A stretch of 64,000 bases of DNA from Lepidodermella squamata. Taxonomy: Eukaryota > Gastrotricha. The stretch lies in assembly GCA_047495785.1 (NCBI GenBank), contig JBLDXI010000036.1:1277592-1341591 (forward strand). The letters run 5' to 3'. Made by a program: the position numbers and the translations under genes. The notes below the pieces were generated by a model. That model saw only the letters and a program-made list of their open reading frames with translations, made no database searches and was not told the DNA's origin. Positions 53,681-64,000 of this stretch are shown here, in pieces (the stretch's first letter is position 1; each line of letters starts with the position of its first letter).

Positions 53681-55823
53681 ACTGCGGCGAGATTCCTGTC
53701 GTAAGTAATGGGTATCTGACGAGCTCGAATATGTCCACATCCTACTTGTCCACGATGACTTTAGTCTGCAATCAAGGCTATCGAGTCGTCGGTCAGGCTA
53801 CCAGCCGATGCCAATCGAACGGCAGTTGGTCTCCGCCTGGCAGCTGTGAAGCTTTAGGTGACATTTTTCATTACGCAGTAATTGCTTAAGCACTAACAAT
53901 GTTCTCAAGTTTGCGGACGACCCCCGGCGATACGAAACGGTGCTGTATCTTCTGGGCTCTCGAGCGTCGGAGCAACGCGAAGTGTATCATGCGATCGAAA
54001 TTACGACCTACAAGGCAATGCGGCGATATCATGCCTCGCAAACTTGACATGGTCTCAGCCTGGTTCTTGCATCTTACGGCAACAAGGACCTGTAAGTTCT
54101 AGCATGAATATCAATGAGAAATTACTCATTGAAATATGTTCCCTATAAGTTTTGAATGCTTTAATCGCATTTATTTAATCGGGAAACCGAATTTAACGAA
54201 TTTAACGGAGAGAATCTTATCGGTAATTTTCGGTATTTTTCGAGGTTTGACTAATTTCTCCGGATTTGTTTTAGTTTCAAGTTTTAGGAATTTTCGGAGT
54301 GTCTACTCTCGCAACAATATTTTTGAATAAGGCCAGGCTTAGGGTTTAGGGTTAGGGATGGGCTCAACAAGCAATATCTGATAAGGACTGTCATTTGGGG
54401 AAAATTCTCGATCTGCCCTCTCTTGTGTGTTGTAACTCTTAAATTGTAAATAGAAAATAAATAAACAATAATCGTTAGATAGGGGTGGCAAATTCCTCTT
54501 TGTAATTGTGCCATTTACCTGGCCTCGGTATGTAAGCACTGTTAACAATTTCGATAGCTAGCAAAATTGGAAAATTCTCGTCCTTTGGCCCTATTTTCAA
54601 GCCTTTATACATTTCTTGGTTGTAAGTAAATTTAACAGCAATTTGGTACGATGAAGTACCATATTGATGATTGATGCGAATTTAAAATTATCTGATTATA
54701 TATCTCTCCACTAATGTTTCATTTTTCATGGCGATCAGCCGTCCGGCGAGCCGTGCATAGTCCCAAGTAGACCGAATTCCTTACTCAAGCTGAAATCAAA
54801 TGGAAGAACTGTCCAGGCTAATTCTCTCCCGACTGGTAGCGTTATAGTCATTGAGTGCCTGGCAGGATTTGCTTTCACGATGAGACAGTCTCGCTCAGAA
54901 AGCACTTGTCAGGCGGATGGCGAATGGAGCTACGAGCTGCCGAGATGCGGAAGAGCAGAAGGTGAGGGCAAATCTTAGCATTTCAGCTTCTACTAATCTT
55001 GTGAATTCAAGCCAACTACAGCGCTTGCGGAATAGGACTGGCAGCGAGAGTTATGGGCGGAGCTTACGCTGAACCAGGCGAACTTCCATGGATGGCTAGA
55101 CTTGAAATAACGTATACCGGTCAAAGCCAGCCCGTATACTGCGGCGCTTCTCTCATCTCCCCATCATGGCTTCTATCCGCAGCTCATTGCTTGACTGTAA
55201 ATAGCAATGGCTTAGTAGCGATAATTGCGGAAATTGGGCGGACTAATTTTTCTAGCGAAAGTGAAGCAAGCCAATATGTTCGGCGCGTATCGAGAAACTT
55301 CACCATCCATCCTAATTACAGCAAACTGGATAACTACAACTTCGACTTTGCCCTGATTAAGCTGGAGCCGCCTGTTATCTTGAAACCAACCGCTCGCTTA
55401 ATCTGCCTGCCCGACTCGTCAATGTGCGACGAAACGTATTCGAGGGATAACCAACGCGTCGACAGTTGCGTTCAAGTATCAGCGGCTGGCTGGGGTACGA
55501 CAGAACGGGGCGAGCGCTTGTCGACTACGTTGAAAAAAGTCAACTTGACAATGGCATCGGCTGAGTCTTGCGAAATTTTAGGGGGCTACGACGGGATAAC
55601 AGATGCTCAAATGTGTGCTGGGGCTGAAGTCAGCAAAGTCGATACATGCACCGGCGACTCTGGCGGGCCTTTGATGTGCAGGCGAGACGGCAATGGGCCT
55701 TATCATCAAATTGGAATTGTTTCTTTTGGCCACTCGTGCGGCGTGGCCAATTCGCCTGGAATATATTCCAGGGTTTGCCGAGTCGTAGATTGGATCAGAG
55801 GATACATATCACCCAAAACCTAG
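53681..55823 (+). CDS. Mosaic serine protease: three sushi (CCP) modules plus trypsin domain (5' end not found)
   Basis: Four exons join in phase: 53681-53857 and 53910-54091 (one sushi each: DCGEIPVVSNGY...; CGRPPAIRNGAVSSG...WSQPGSC), 54739-54961 (third sushi, EPCIVPSRP...RCGRAEG) and 55012-55823 (catalytic). Activation site ARVMGG, catalytic LSAAHC, NFDFALIKL and TGDSGGP are all present. The residue at S1 position 189 is Asp (VDTCTGDSGGP), giving trypsin-like cleavage after Arg/Lys. Sushi-trypsin mosaics act in complement- and clotting-like cascades; a secreted humoral role is inferred. No signal-peptide exon was identified: the hydrophobic codons just before 53681 read as an acceptor tract. 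The pseudogene upstream may contain remnants of the true 5' part, or the leader exon may lie further upstream. Confidence 0.88.
54335..54360 (+). repeat. Short TTAGGG-type run in the 54.1-54.7 kb intron
   Basis: GGCTTAGGGTTTAGGGTTAG, the third telomere-like run in this neighbourhood. Confidence 0.7.
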
Positions 55824-56500
55824 CCAGCCTAACAAAACAAATCCGATTGGATTATTACTGATTATTACCAACTGATTTTAACTGTCTCATTGACGATCAT
55901 TATAGGTTCTTTGTGACGTTAACCTTGTGGGTTCAATTTATTTCCCAACGAATATATAAATATATGTTTATATTGCCCTTGTCGTTTGTTTGGAACTAAA
56001 TTTCTGATTCATTAAACTCGCTTGTAGCCTTCGGTTGACTCTGACTGCAAATATGCGGCTACGTCCTTGACGTTATGCGAAATAGCTTCATCCAAGCCGG
56101 TAAAGTTCCAGCCATTAACAAAACTGTAACAGATAGGAAACTAACGATCCTTTCTAAGTGAATTTATTCGAGCTGAATTTGCTTCTAACGGCCAATCAGC
56201 CCATTATAATTTTAATTAATTTCAAAAGTCAAAAGCAGCATCCACTCATTACAAATTTGCTTGGTTTTTTTATTGCCAATTATTTGCGATTTCGGGCCAA
56301 ATTTGGCTATCCATGACATAGGCATAATCAAGGCAACGAAACGCTTGATTCCAGTTTATAATCGTTCGCCATTCCGCGACGGAGAGCCAGTTTTTTTCTG
56401 AACCCACTATTGCTAATAAAAAGGTGTGACAAACCATTGTTTCAATGTTCAATAATCGAAATTCGAAAGATCATGTTAATTATGAAATTAGGCTGAAATT
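55824..56500. other. 3' region of the protease gene, nothing further recognised
   Basis: AT-rich. No clean AATAAA immediately follows the stop codon. Small minus-strand frames are chance. Confidence 0.3.
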
Positions 56501-56504
56501 AGTT

Positions 56505-56705
56505 TACTCAGTTGCTACCTCATTTGTCGATTTTCCTTTGCTGTATTTTCGAAAATGACTAGTATATTCAGCTAAAAACAAGCGAATCGAGGAAATATTG
56601 AACATTTCCCACCAAAACGCAAAAATAGCTGGCTATATGTTCATATTTTTGTTTGATGATACCCATCTCCTCTGAAAGTCGCACACATTCGTTTGTTGGC
56701 ACAGG
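56505..56705 (+). repeat. Dispersed repeat family R2, copy 3
   Basis: GTTTACTCAGTTGCTACCTC, TTTGTCGATTTTCC, TTCAGCTAAAAACAAGCGAA, CGAGGAAATATTGA, CACCAAAACGC, AAAATAGCTGGCTATA and AAAGTCGCACACATT match the copy at 47.4-47.8 kb. Confidence 0.55.
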
Positions 56706-56929
56706 TCTTGTTGTTGTTGCAAGATGCTTCATTTCGTGTCGTCTTCCGTTCCCTCATCACAGCTACAAACTTTTCGATTCCGATTTTTTTTCGATTCACA
56801 TTCAATTTTCTGCGAATTTTCTGTTGGAGGTTTTTCATCGGGAAAACTGCAAATGACCATATATTTCGCAAGAGGAAGTCTTATTTCTTAGCGATATTTC
56901 TATAAATGCAGTAGCAGTTTATTCCACTG

Positions 56930-57490
56930 CAAACTTCTTCATCGAGACCACATCGACAGCGCGTGTCGCAAGGCGCGCAAAAGCTTCGCACTCCGGCTCT
57001 CCAGCACTCCAGCTCGCCGCGAAAAATGGCTTGAACCGAATGTGTCTGAAGGCGATGGCAAACGGCCTGGTATTTTCGCATTTGCATTACTGCGACACAG
57101 TCATTGGCGAAGCCTGCAAGACTTCAAGAGATCGAATGCAAAGCCTTCCGGACAGAGCCGTTCGTATCATCATGAAAGCGCTGTAAAATGCCGACGCAGC
57201 TCCTTTACGGAAAGAGCTTGGCTGGCTGGACTTGTCTGGGAAACGCAACGTCCATTTAGCTACGTTAATGTTTCGATGCGTCATTGGCGAAGCCCCTGAC
57301 GCCATTATTAACTTATTTACAGTCAGCAAGCCAAGTCGCCTTCGGAGCTCGCGCTTAACCTTCCAGGTACCGAAGATGCGGCTCGATTTCGGAATGGCCA
57401 GCCTGAGCTATCGAGGCCCGAAATTTTTCAACACCCTGCCAGTCAATTTCCATTGCTCAGGATCTCGTAGCCTATTTTCGACAGTTAAAA
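56930..57490 (+). mobile_element. LINE reverse-transcriptase C-terminal fragment
   Basis: Across several frames the order of an RT C-terminus is visible: FSHLHYCDTVIGEACK, DRAVRIIMKA, LRKELGWLDLSGKRNVHLAT, LMFRCVIGEAPDAIINLF and MASLSYRGPKFFNTLPVNF. Frameshifts and a stop near 57183 show it is dead. The 'YRGPKxxNxLP' block is shared with the fragment at 60.9-61.1 kb. Confidence 0.75.
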
Positions 57491-57512
57491 TGTTAATAAT
57501 CATCAAACTCAC

Positions 57513-58189
57513 AGGAGCTGTTGAGATGTGCCGAAAAAATAGATATTCTTCGTCTTTGTCGACTCATTGTTCATTTTACAAGAGAACTGAATATTGATTC
57601 CGGAAATAAGGGCGGCAAGACGCCGTTACATTTGGCCGCGGAAAATAGCCACATCCTCATTGTAGGGCTACGGAAGGCGAAGCAAATGCGAGAGCTGTTG
57701 ATAAGATCGGCCAGACGCCTTTGCATTAGGCTGCAAGGAATGGCCACGCTTCAGTCGTGCAGTTGCTGATCGATGAAGCGGATACGAAAGCTGTTCATGA
57801 TATCGGCTGGACGCCTTTGCATTTGGCTGCAGAGTTTTGTATTCAGTCGTGCAGTTTCTGATAGACAGATTTAGCGCTTTGGTAACTGTTAAAGATAAAT
57901 GTGGAAAGAAACCGTATGATCTTGTCAGCAAGTGACCTTGGATATCTATCGAGCAGAAAGACGAGAATTCGCAAAATCTTGAATGCGCTACCGATTGACA
58001 ATGGGCTATTCGACGGTGTCTACGCGCGACAAAACTGGCAAATACGAACAGATCGTTCCACTGAAGAGTCTTCTAAAACTGACTCTCGCTCGCGTATTCG
58101 ACGTGATGGCTTTCATGGCAGCAATAATCGTTCTTCTCGGCATCAATCTATATCTTATTTCGGCTGCCAACTTGTAATTAGCAGTAATT
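57513..58189 (+). pseudogene. Ankyrin-repeat protein remnant with C-terminal membrane segment
   Basis: After an acceptor-like CTCACAG comes LLRCAEKIDILRLCRLIV, then ankyrin units: GGKTPLHLAAENSHILIV, KIGQTPLH-stop-AARNGHASVV and IGWTPLHLAAE, with at least two frameshifts and an in-frame TAG inside the second TPLHxAA motif. A final frame ends PLKSLLKLTLARVFDVMAFM followed by a hydrophobic helix and ISAANL-stop. The layout (ankyrins then one C-terminal membrane helix) fits a membrane-tethered ankyrin protein, now broken. Confidence 0.6.
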
Positions 58190-58423
58190 AATCAACTTGA
58201 AATAGCGTAAACCATGCAACAGAGCCATGGATTCTAAAATGTAATGTTGTGATTAATCGGATCATCTTTGCTGAATGATGCTCGCCAATGCGAATTAAAA
58301 TGACCAAAAAATTACCAGTAAGCCAACAATATCAGCATCTGGGACGTGGGAAGGCATATCTGAAACGAAAGTTTTTTATTCGTATCGAACTAAAATCCTT
58401 TGATTTTTTGCTTTCTTGATCCT

Positions 58424-58462
58424 TAAGGTTCCGGGTTCGAATCCTCCTTTTTCCCCATTTTT
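58424..58462 (+). repeat. tRNA T-arm-like sequence, no complete tRNA
   Basis: GGTTCCGGGTTCGAATCC followed by a T/C-rich end looks like a pol III B box from a tRNA-derived SINE. No matching A box, cloverleaf or 7-bp acceptor stem was found upstream. Confidence 0.3.
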
Positions 58463-58499
58463 TTTTCTGTCGCCAGTTTTTTTTTGTAAAAGATGACGA

Positions 58500-58532
58500 A
58501 GTGACGAAACGACGAAACGACGAAGCCACGAA
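58500..58532 (+). repeat. Short (GACGAAAC)n-like tandem run
   Basis: Four imperfect GACGAA(A/G)C/T units in a row. Confidence 0.6.
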
Positions 58533-59329
58533 AAAAAAACGCCTCAGAACTAGCTATTCATACCACGTGACAACGTGGACTTTAATCCTGCAATACGGAA
58601 GCATAATGGTTTCATCAAAATTTTTACGCGGCTATTTTTTATCGTATTCATAGTGAAATAAATTATCAGGTGAAATGAAAAGGCTGATTGATAAAATCTG
58701 CATTTGTCGGGTATTAAAAGTGAAAAACGCGTGTATATACGTCGTAGGCGCTGGAGGGTCAAGGTATCCAAAGAAGCAATCATCAACTAGTACCAAACTG
58801 CAAACTGAGAATAGTCATGCGCGCGCGTATTCTGCTGACGTTCTCAGTCTATTATAGGATCCGCCACGAAATAAAATTTGCGGCAATTCGCTGTAGTATT
58901 TTACCGATTCGTCGTCTGATGTTTGTTCTATACGAATAGCACGCTACATGGAGAGGCTACGGCGTGAGGATTTTCGCACGTCAATCTTGAACACGCCTTT
59001 TGCATCTTCAGTAAAAAGAATAAGCAATAATCGATGCTGTGAGACAGTTGGAAAGTCTGTTTTTTTACGTACACCACTATCCTCCTTGACGACACACCTA
59101 ACAACGGCATACAGCCTGCATCGGGTAACTGTGACTACACCGCTATCCTTTTTTAGGTACCCCACTATTCTCCTTGACGAACGAGAGACCGACACACGGA
59201 ACACGGACCGGCCGAACACGACCTACGACAACGGGAGTCAAATCTCCGTCATTTATCAGCGACTGTTCTTGCCAAAATACTCAGACAACCTCTTATCTTA
59301 TCTACCGTAGCTGATAAATTTTCTGTACC

Positions 59330-59470
59330 CGTTCTCAGACTTGGGACAAATAGAGATGGACTCGAAACAGCCGCATAGGAAAATTACATAACAAGCCGCT
59401 TCCTAAAAAAGAATCCTCAACTGAGGGGAGAAGAAGAGGGATGGTAGCAACGGATGAAATGAAGAGGACA
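59330..59470 (-). repeat. Orphan copy of the PAN/VGQPC upstream block
   Basis: On the minus strand, TTCATCCGTTGCTACCATCC, CCCCTCAGTTGAGGATTC, GCGGCTTGTTATGTAATTTT and CCTATGCGGC follow the order of the distal promoter block near 12.39-12.45 kb and 45.3 kb. Near 59316-59335 a fragment of the palindrome (ACCCGTTCTCAG) may remain. No family gene follows. Confidence 0.4.
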
Positions 59471-59815
59471 TGCAGGTACAGGAGGAAACCTGCAGCAGAC
59501 CGTAGGCCTCTCGAACTCACTAGAGTTGCGACTCGAATTACAGCAACTATTTCTTACATTCAACACTCAACGCTTGAGCGACTGCAATACGCATTTACCG
59601 ATTTTCATTTTACGAACAAATTCTAAATTATGAACACTTTAAAACAACGCTAAAATCGGGAATTTCGACGACTCGTCGCTGATCAACAAATATAAGCCGA
59701 ATTTAGGCTTGTTTACTTCAAGGTCAGAAATGACACACATGTCACATGTCACAAATGCGGCGGCTTTTTAACCGTGAATGGAGAGAATAAAGGACTTCAC
59801 CCAGCACTATACAGC

Positions 59816-60050
59816 TAGTTTTAAGATGGCGCACGTGCTGTCAACAAAGATTCTGGATAGAATCCAACAGGAAATCTCCATTTTTGAAATGTGAAAAACC
59901 AAATGGAATAATCTATAAAATCATAGAAAATCAGGAAATAAATCTTCCAAGCTCGCTCTAAGCATCAAAATGTAGACCTTGGTCAGATTTACCCTCCGTA
60001 TTTGAAATATGCTTCAATTTCGATTTAAAAATTAGTTAATGCCGAACTAG
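59816..60050. mobile_element. Partial relative of the hAT-like element
   Basis: AGCTAGTTTTAAGATGG, then AAGATTCTGGATAGAATCC, AATCTATAAAATCATAGAAA and AAGCATCAAAATG match the interior of the 26.17-27.10 kb element. The left half of that element is missing here. Confidence 0.6.
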
Positions 60051-60861
60051 CTCAATTCCCACCACTTTGAAATGGATATAAACAAGCCTAAATTCGAGTA
60101 ATTTAACGACGCTAACGATATGGTGGCAACTCAAGTGGTAAATACTTCTACACATTCATTTTTCAATCACTTCAAGTGCGTCTGCCGTATGTCTACCCGG
60201 GCTTTTATTGTTTTTTTTGCAAAAAGAACAACCGACTAGAAGCCGGGTTTATATTCGGGTAAATATGGTGCTAAATTTCTGTTTTTCATATTTTGGGCCT
60301 ACACATTAACATTCGGTAGAAGTGGTTGAAATTTAGTCGCCCAGGAATTTTTTTTTATATTTGCACTTATGAATTTCGTATTCATAAGGGCGGTTCACAA
60401 ACTCGGGATTTCCACGTGAATGATTTGTTGCTGCCTCACTTGAATCATGCACGATCATCAATATTGTTTTTCATGCCACCAGTGAACTTTTGTTGATTTA
60501 GGCGTTTCGGGCTGTTATTATCTCCCATTTTCAATGTTGACTTGGATTAACCGAGCTATTGAATTTTTTTTATAATAATTTATTTATTAAAAAAATACAA
60601 AACATTTGGCCTTCATCTTCGGCTAGAACACACTATTTTGACCGAAACTAATAAATTTTGCAAAAATGACCAAAAATAAGTGAAAAGTGTGGTTTGGCGA
60701 AAATTGTGACATTGTGAGATTTTGATGCCGCTTTCAATATCAATTAACGAGAAGTCGAACGATATAAAAAATAGGTTGATACTCATCAGGGATGCCGAGA
60801 AAATGGGCTTTAAAGTATAGGAGTGACAATTTCTAATTTCGAAAAATGCGAAAAATGAAAA

Positions 60862-61395
60862 GTGTCGGAACACGCCAAAATATTGACATTCATGTCAGGT
60901 ATCCATCAACAAGCACCCACTGTCATGCAGTCATGGTTCCAGCTGAACGATCCCTCGAACTATGAAACTCGCCACTTTGAACCGATGTTTAAACCAACGT
61001 ACTCGAAGGTTCGCGGCATGCTGAGCATGAGCTACCGAGGCCCTGATCTATGGAACCAGCTCCCGGTCAACGTCCATCCATCTGAAACAGCTCGGACCTG
61101 CAGGGAAGCCACCTACTCGCACTTCTACGAAAAAAATGCTGCAAAATTGAAATTAAAATGAAGCTCTATATATTCTATTTTTATATTTCCTTATCCATGG
61201 TAAAAAAAAAACGGTGAGCTGCCGTTGTTGTAATATTGTTTCGTTTTACTTATCGTTGAGTCAAATTTATGTCATCTCCAATTGTCCTATCCTTTTGTAA
61301 CTGTCCTGCAATTATCTGTTTCCTTTCAAACTTAACTTTGTCGGGCTGCCCTCTCTGGGTGTCATAGCTTTGAAAAAAATAAATAAATAAATCGG
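60862..61395 (+). mobile_element. LINE 3' fragment with (AAAT)n tail
   Basis: The frame 60862-61161 ends with SKVRGMLSMSYRGPDLWNQL and VNVHPSETARTC, the conserved C-terminal block of LINE polyproteins. About 230 bp of 3' UTR follow, ending GGGCTGCCCTCTCTGGGTGT, CATAGC and AAATAAATAAATAAAT. Severely 5'-truncated. Confidence 0.72.
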
Positions 61396-61612
61396 AAAGA
61401 CGTTGATTGTAACGATATTTTGGGCATAGATGGTGTCCTCGACTACTTCAATCGACTTTTGGTTCCCACTTTTTGGGTTGCACACGGGTGAACCCGGAAT
61501 AAAGGCAAAAAAACGGCGTACGCAGTTATTTCACTCATGGATCATTACATCATCACATCATTACATGGAATTTTCTAAATGAACAATCCACCAGTTTTTT
61601 TTACTCAAAACA

Positions 61613-61825
61613 ACAGTCAAGTGACTAAAAAAGAGGTTCCTATGAACTGCCTATGATAATGTTCAATTTATTAATGCTACGAGCCCAAGATAGCATGGGG
61701 GCAATATATGTTCACGCTCTGATGACAACCATTCTGTGCCTATAGCGCCGGCCGGCGGAGGGCCTATATAAATAAAACTACGACATACTAACAGTCAAGT
61801 GACTAAAATAAGAGGTTCCCAAGAA
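61613..61825 (+). repeat. Pair of direct repeats
   Basis: ACAGTCAAGTGACTAAAA followed by AAGAGGTTCC occurs at about 61613 and 61789, roughly 176 bp apart. They may bracket a small insertion. Confidence 0.6.
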
Positions 61826-61869
61826 TTTACAACACTTGTTCTATCAATTTTCAAGAATAAAATGAACAA

Positions 61870-61985
61870 TACACTTGATGTACGAATAATCCTTATAAAC
61901 ATACATCCGGATGTACGAACAACTATTAAGCATACATCCTGATGTACAAATAATCCTCAAACATACACCCCGATGTACGGCTATC
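61870..61985 (+). repeat. Minisatellite with palindromic core
   Basis: About four units of ~32 bp, each with a CATACATCCGGATGTACGA-type core (variants CCTGATG, CCCCGATG) followed by ATAATCCT/CAACTATTA spacers. The best core, TACATCCGGATGTA, is a perfect palindrome. Confidence 0.7.
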
Positions 61986-62247
61986 AACGCTCTAAAATAA
62001 TTTAGGTTTCAAAGCCTATATTAAAAATACCTCGCATAAAAAATTCTGATGTTACATTTTTATGCGCTGTCGACATTTCCGAGGTTAATCTGAGGTGAGG
62101 AATCTTGCTATATATTCAAACATTTTGTTGGGATCAAGCTGGTGTCTCTAGGACAACTTCAATCAATGACACTTTCCAGTGCATCTCTGGGGTTTTCCGT
62201 GTTTTAAGCCGGATATGGGTTCATGTTAGAAGTCTGAAATTAGAATA

Positions 62248-62816
62248 CCGTAAAAACCGAAATTGGGTGCCGTGTTTTTATAGTTTCAAACCAAGAAAAA
62301 AGTGAGGGCTTATTACGGGCGAGGTACTATTGTAGGCCGTGGTATTATTTATTTAAATCTATCGTCATGAGATTAAAATGAATTTAGAAAAGAGTTTTAA
62401 AATGAAACAACGGTCAAATTTCCGCCTCTTCGTGGAGATCCTTTTCATTTTTTTCAATCTCCTCGGCAACTTCCTCGATTATCAACCAAAACGGGAATCC
62501 TTTCCACAGAAGAGGTTGGTGTGATGTAAAAGTTCGGGATGAAAAAAATGAAACTCAGCAGGTTATAGGTTGTTATTGACCGAAAATGATGACGACTCAT
62601 CTCAACTAACAGGTATTTATACTCACCAGATTAGATTTGAGCTGGACATCAATTTAATTGAATGTTTGCTAAAATTAGCAAGTGCAACATATTTATTAAG
62701 AAACCAAGACACTAATTTAGGTCTGAGATATTATTAGTTCAATCTTCGCTCAGACTGGGGGCTTAAACCAGGCGAGGCACTATTATAGACCTAGGACCCA
62801 ATTTCGGTTTTTACGG
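62248..62816. mobile_element. MITE family M2, copy 2
   Basis: Perfect inverted ends CCGTAAAAACCGAAATTGGG are flanked by TA on both sides (62246-62247, 62817-62818). Internal direct repeats GGGCTTATTACGGGCGAGG and GGGCTTAAACCAGGCGAGG lie near the two ends. 569 bp, non-coding. Same layout as copy 1 at 46.7-47.2 kb. Confidence 0.75.
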
Positions 62817-62846
62817 TATTCGAAATCCTCAAGAAAAACTGAGTAG

Positions 62847-62960
62847 AGACACCTAGGAATCCAAATATCGTCCCGCTTCAAGCCAACACGCGTTTTGCGA
62901 TTTGCTGAAAAATACAGAAAATACGCCAAACCCCACTTTTTTTGTGGTGATTTTTTTGGC
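62847..62960 (+). repeat. Short dispersed repeat shared with 21.67-21.79 kb
   Basis: ACACCTAGGAATCC, CGTCCCGCTTCAAG, GCGATTTGCTGAAAAATAC and AAATACGCCAAACCCC align with the earlier copy. Confidence 0.45.
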
Positions 62961-62999
62961 TCTAATCCAAAATTTCCACGTTATTTCACTGTCATTTTC

Positions 63000-64000
63000 A
63001 ATGACCTGCTCAGACCTTGCTTCCCCGAATTCGGTGTCAAACGAACCGCCAGGTCATGGCCTACACTTTGCCGTCAGGCATTTTGCCCCTCGACGCATCG
63101 TTGACCCGAAAAAATGACTTTTTGACAGACCCAGGATTTAGACCCAAATATCAGACCTCGCAGTCTATTTTTGGCAGTTAAAGTGTTAACCACCGAAGCT
63201 CGCTATTGGCATAGTGATCCAGCTCTGACCGTGCGAAACCAGTATCCTGGGTTTAGTCAGTGTTTTTAAGGGGTTTACAGGGTTTGCAATGAAAGCATCG
63301 AAAATAGGCAGTGTAAAGCGGAGACACTGCCTCGAAGTTGAACACATTTGAACACTCGAGTGCAAATGATAACATTCTTGAGTCGTCATTCTGAAGTTTC
63401 AGCGCGTGGGAAATATGAATTGCGATTTTGGTATTGAATTAATTTTAAAGATACCTATTCATTTTTTGCTGATATTTTCATAACGAATTCCAAAAAAAAG
63501 CCGAATTTTAAGCGCGCTCCGCTCACATATCACTAAAATTTCGGCAGCTGCTTCAAAAAACTGCTGTAATGGGGAAAACAGCTGTACATTCAAGTTGTCC
63601 ATTGTCCCACACAGAGGAATTCTTTTGGAATTGCACTCTGTACTCCTACAATCGAGCCGCCGACTCATTTATCCAGAATTTTCCTCCCCCACAATAACGA
63701 TGTTGCATGATATCTTTATTGCGAGTTGGCATCCGAATCAGGCAAGTAATTAAAAGTAATTAGACGAAAGGTGTGGCGTTTGATGAAATCGAAAAGACAC
63801 ATTTAGGTAAAAGACATTTTTGTTGGCACTCAAACACATAAAAAAATTAATAAATTCGTGTTCCCTGAACAGGCGAACAACGCCGAACAATATGTTTTCA
63901 ACAGCTGGGCAAAAGCCAAAAGCCGGCAAAAAAGTTTACGGCGTTGCTCGGCTGCTAAAATCTTGAAATCGATTTCACACCCCTGGGCTGTTTACATGGT
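63000..64000. other. Right edge, nothing recognised
   Basis: AT-rich, with only short chance frames on both strands. Confidence 0.3.

Noticed and set aside
58424-58462. Possible tRNA gene
   Set aside because: Only a T-arm-like string is present; no A box, anticodon arm or acceptor stem pairing.
61900-61980. Possible CRISPR-like array
   Set aside because: The spacers are as repetitive as the repeats and the genome is eukaryotic; it is a minisatellite.

Overview
This is a eukaryotic, animal-type window. Coding blocks of about 45-50% GC are split by short AT-rich introns with GTAAG-type donors and mostly TTTTCAG/TTAG-type acceptors. They sit in AT-rich, heavily repeat-filled DNA. The families present are metazoan: microsomal P450, GABA-B-like class C receptor, ABO-type GT6 glycosyltransferase, and a sushi-trypsin mosaic protease. 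I cannot name the species. The splice signals look ecdysozoan/nematode-like, but the interstitial repeats are TTAGGG-type, so I leave the phylum open. All exon joins were made by eye from splice motifs and phase and have no transcript support.

Region 1 (1-15 kb) is gene-dense. It holds the first exon of a small secreted protein (-), a GT6 transferase (-), a DUF7064-like membrane-anchored protein (-), a cytochrome P450 (+), a GABA-B-like receptor (-), a decayed PAN/apple-like peptide gene (-) and a second Golgi-type transferase of the fucosyltransferase superfamily (-). GT6 enzymes in vertebrates act on fucosylated acceptors, so the two transferases could serve one glycan pathway; this is inference.

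Region 2 (15-17 kb, with related genes at 38, 44 and 48 kb) carries a family of tiny secreted proteins. Each has a signal-peptide exon, a phase-1 intron of roughly 50-60 bp and one cysteine-rich PAN/apple-like exon. Several copies share a promoter block and a 3' end with poly(A) signal.

Region 3 (17-43 kb) is mostly transposon debris: four copies of one repeat family, a non-LTR retrotransposon inserted into one copy with a 13-bp target duplication, a hAT-like element with an 8-bp duplication, a palindromic TA-flanked element, a GC-rich-ended element and a jockey-like RT fragment.

Region 4 (43-52 kb) holds an unusual MITE with an iterated end motif, two PAN-like genes and two paralogous genes for an unrecognised secreted protein built from 44-residue two-cysteine repeats (VGQPC repeats). 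The VGQPC genes carry, in the same orientation, the same 33-bp palindromic promoter element as the PAN-like genes. Two unrelated secreted families appearing to share one cis-regulatory module is the most interesting signal in the window.

Region 5 (52-64 kb) has a decayed trypsin-sushi copy, an intact sushi(x3)-trypsin protease, interstitial telomere-like repeats, LINE tail fragments, an ankyrin pseudogene and more MITEs.
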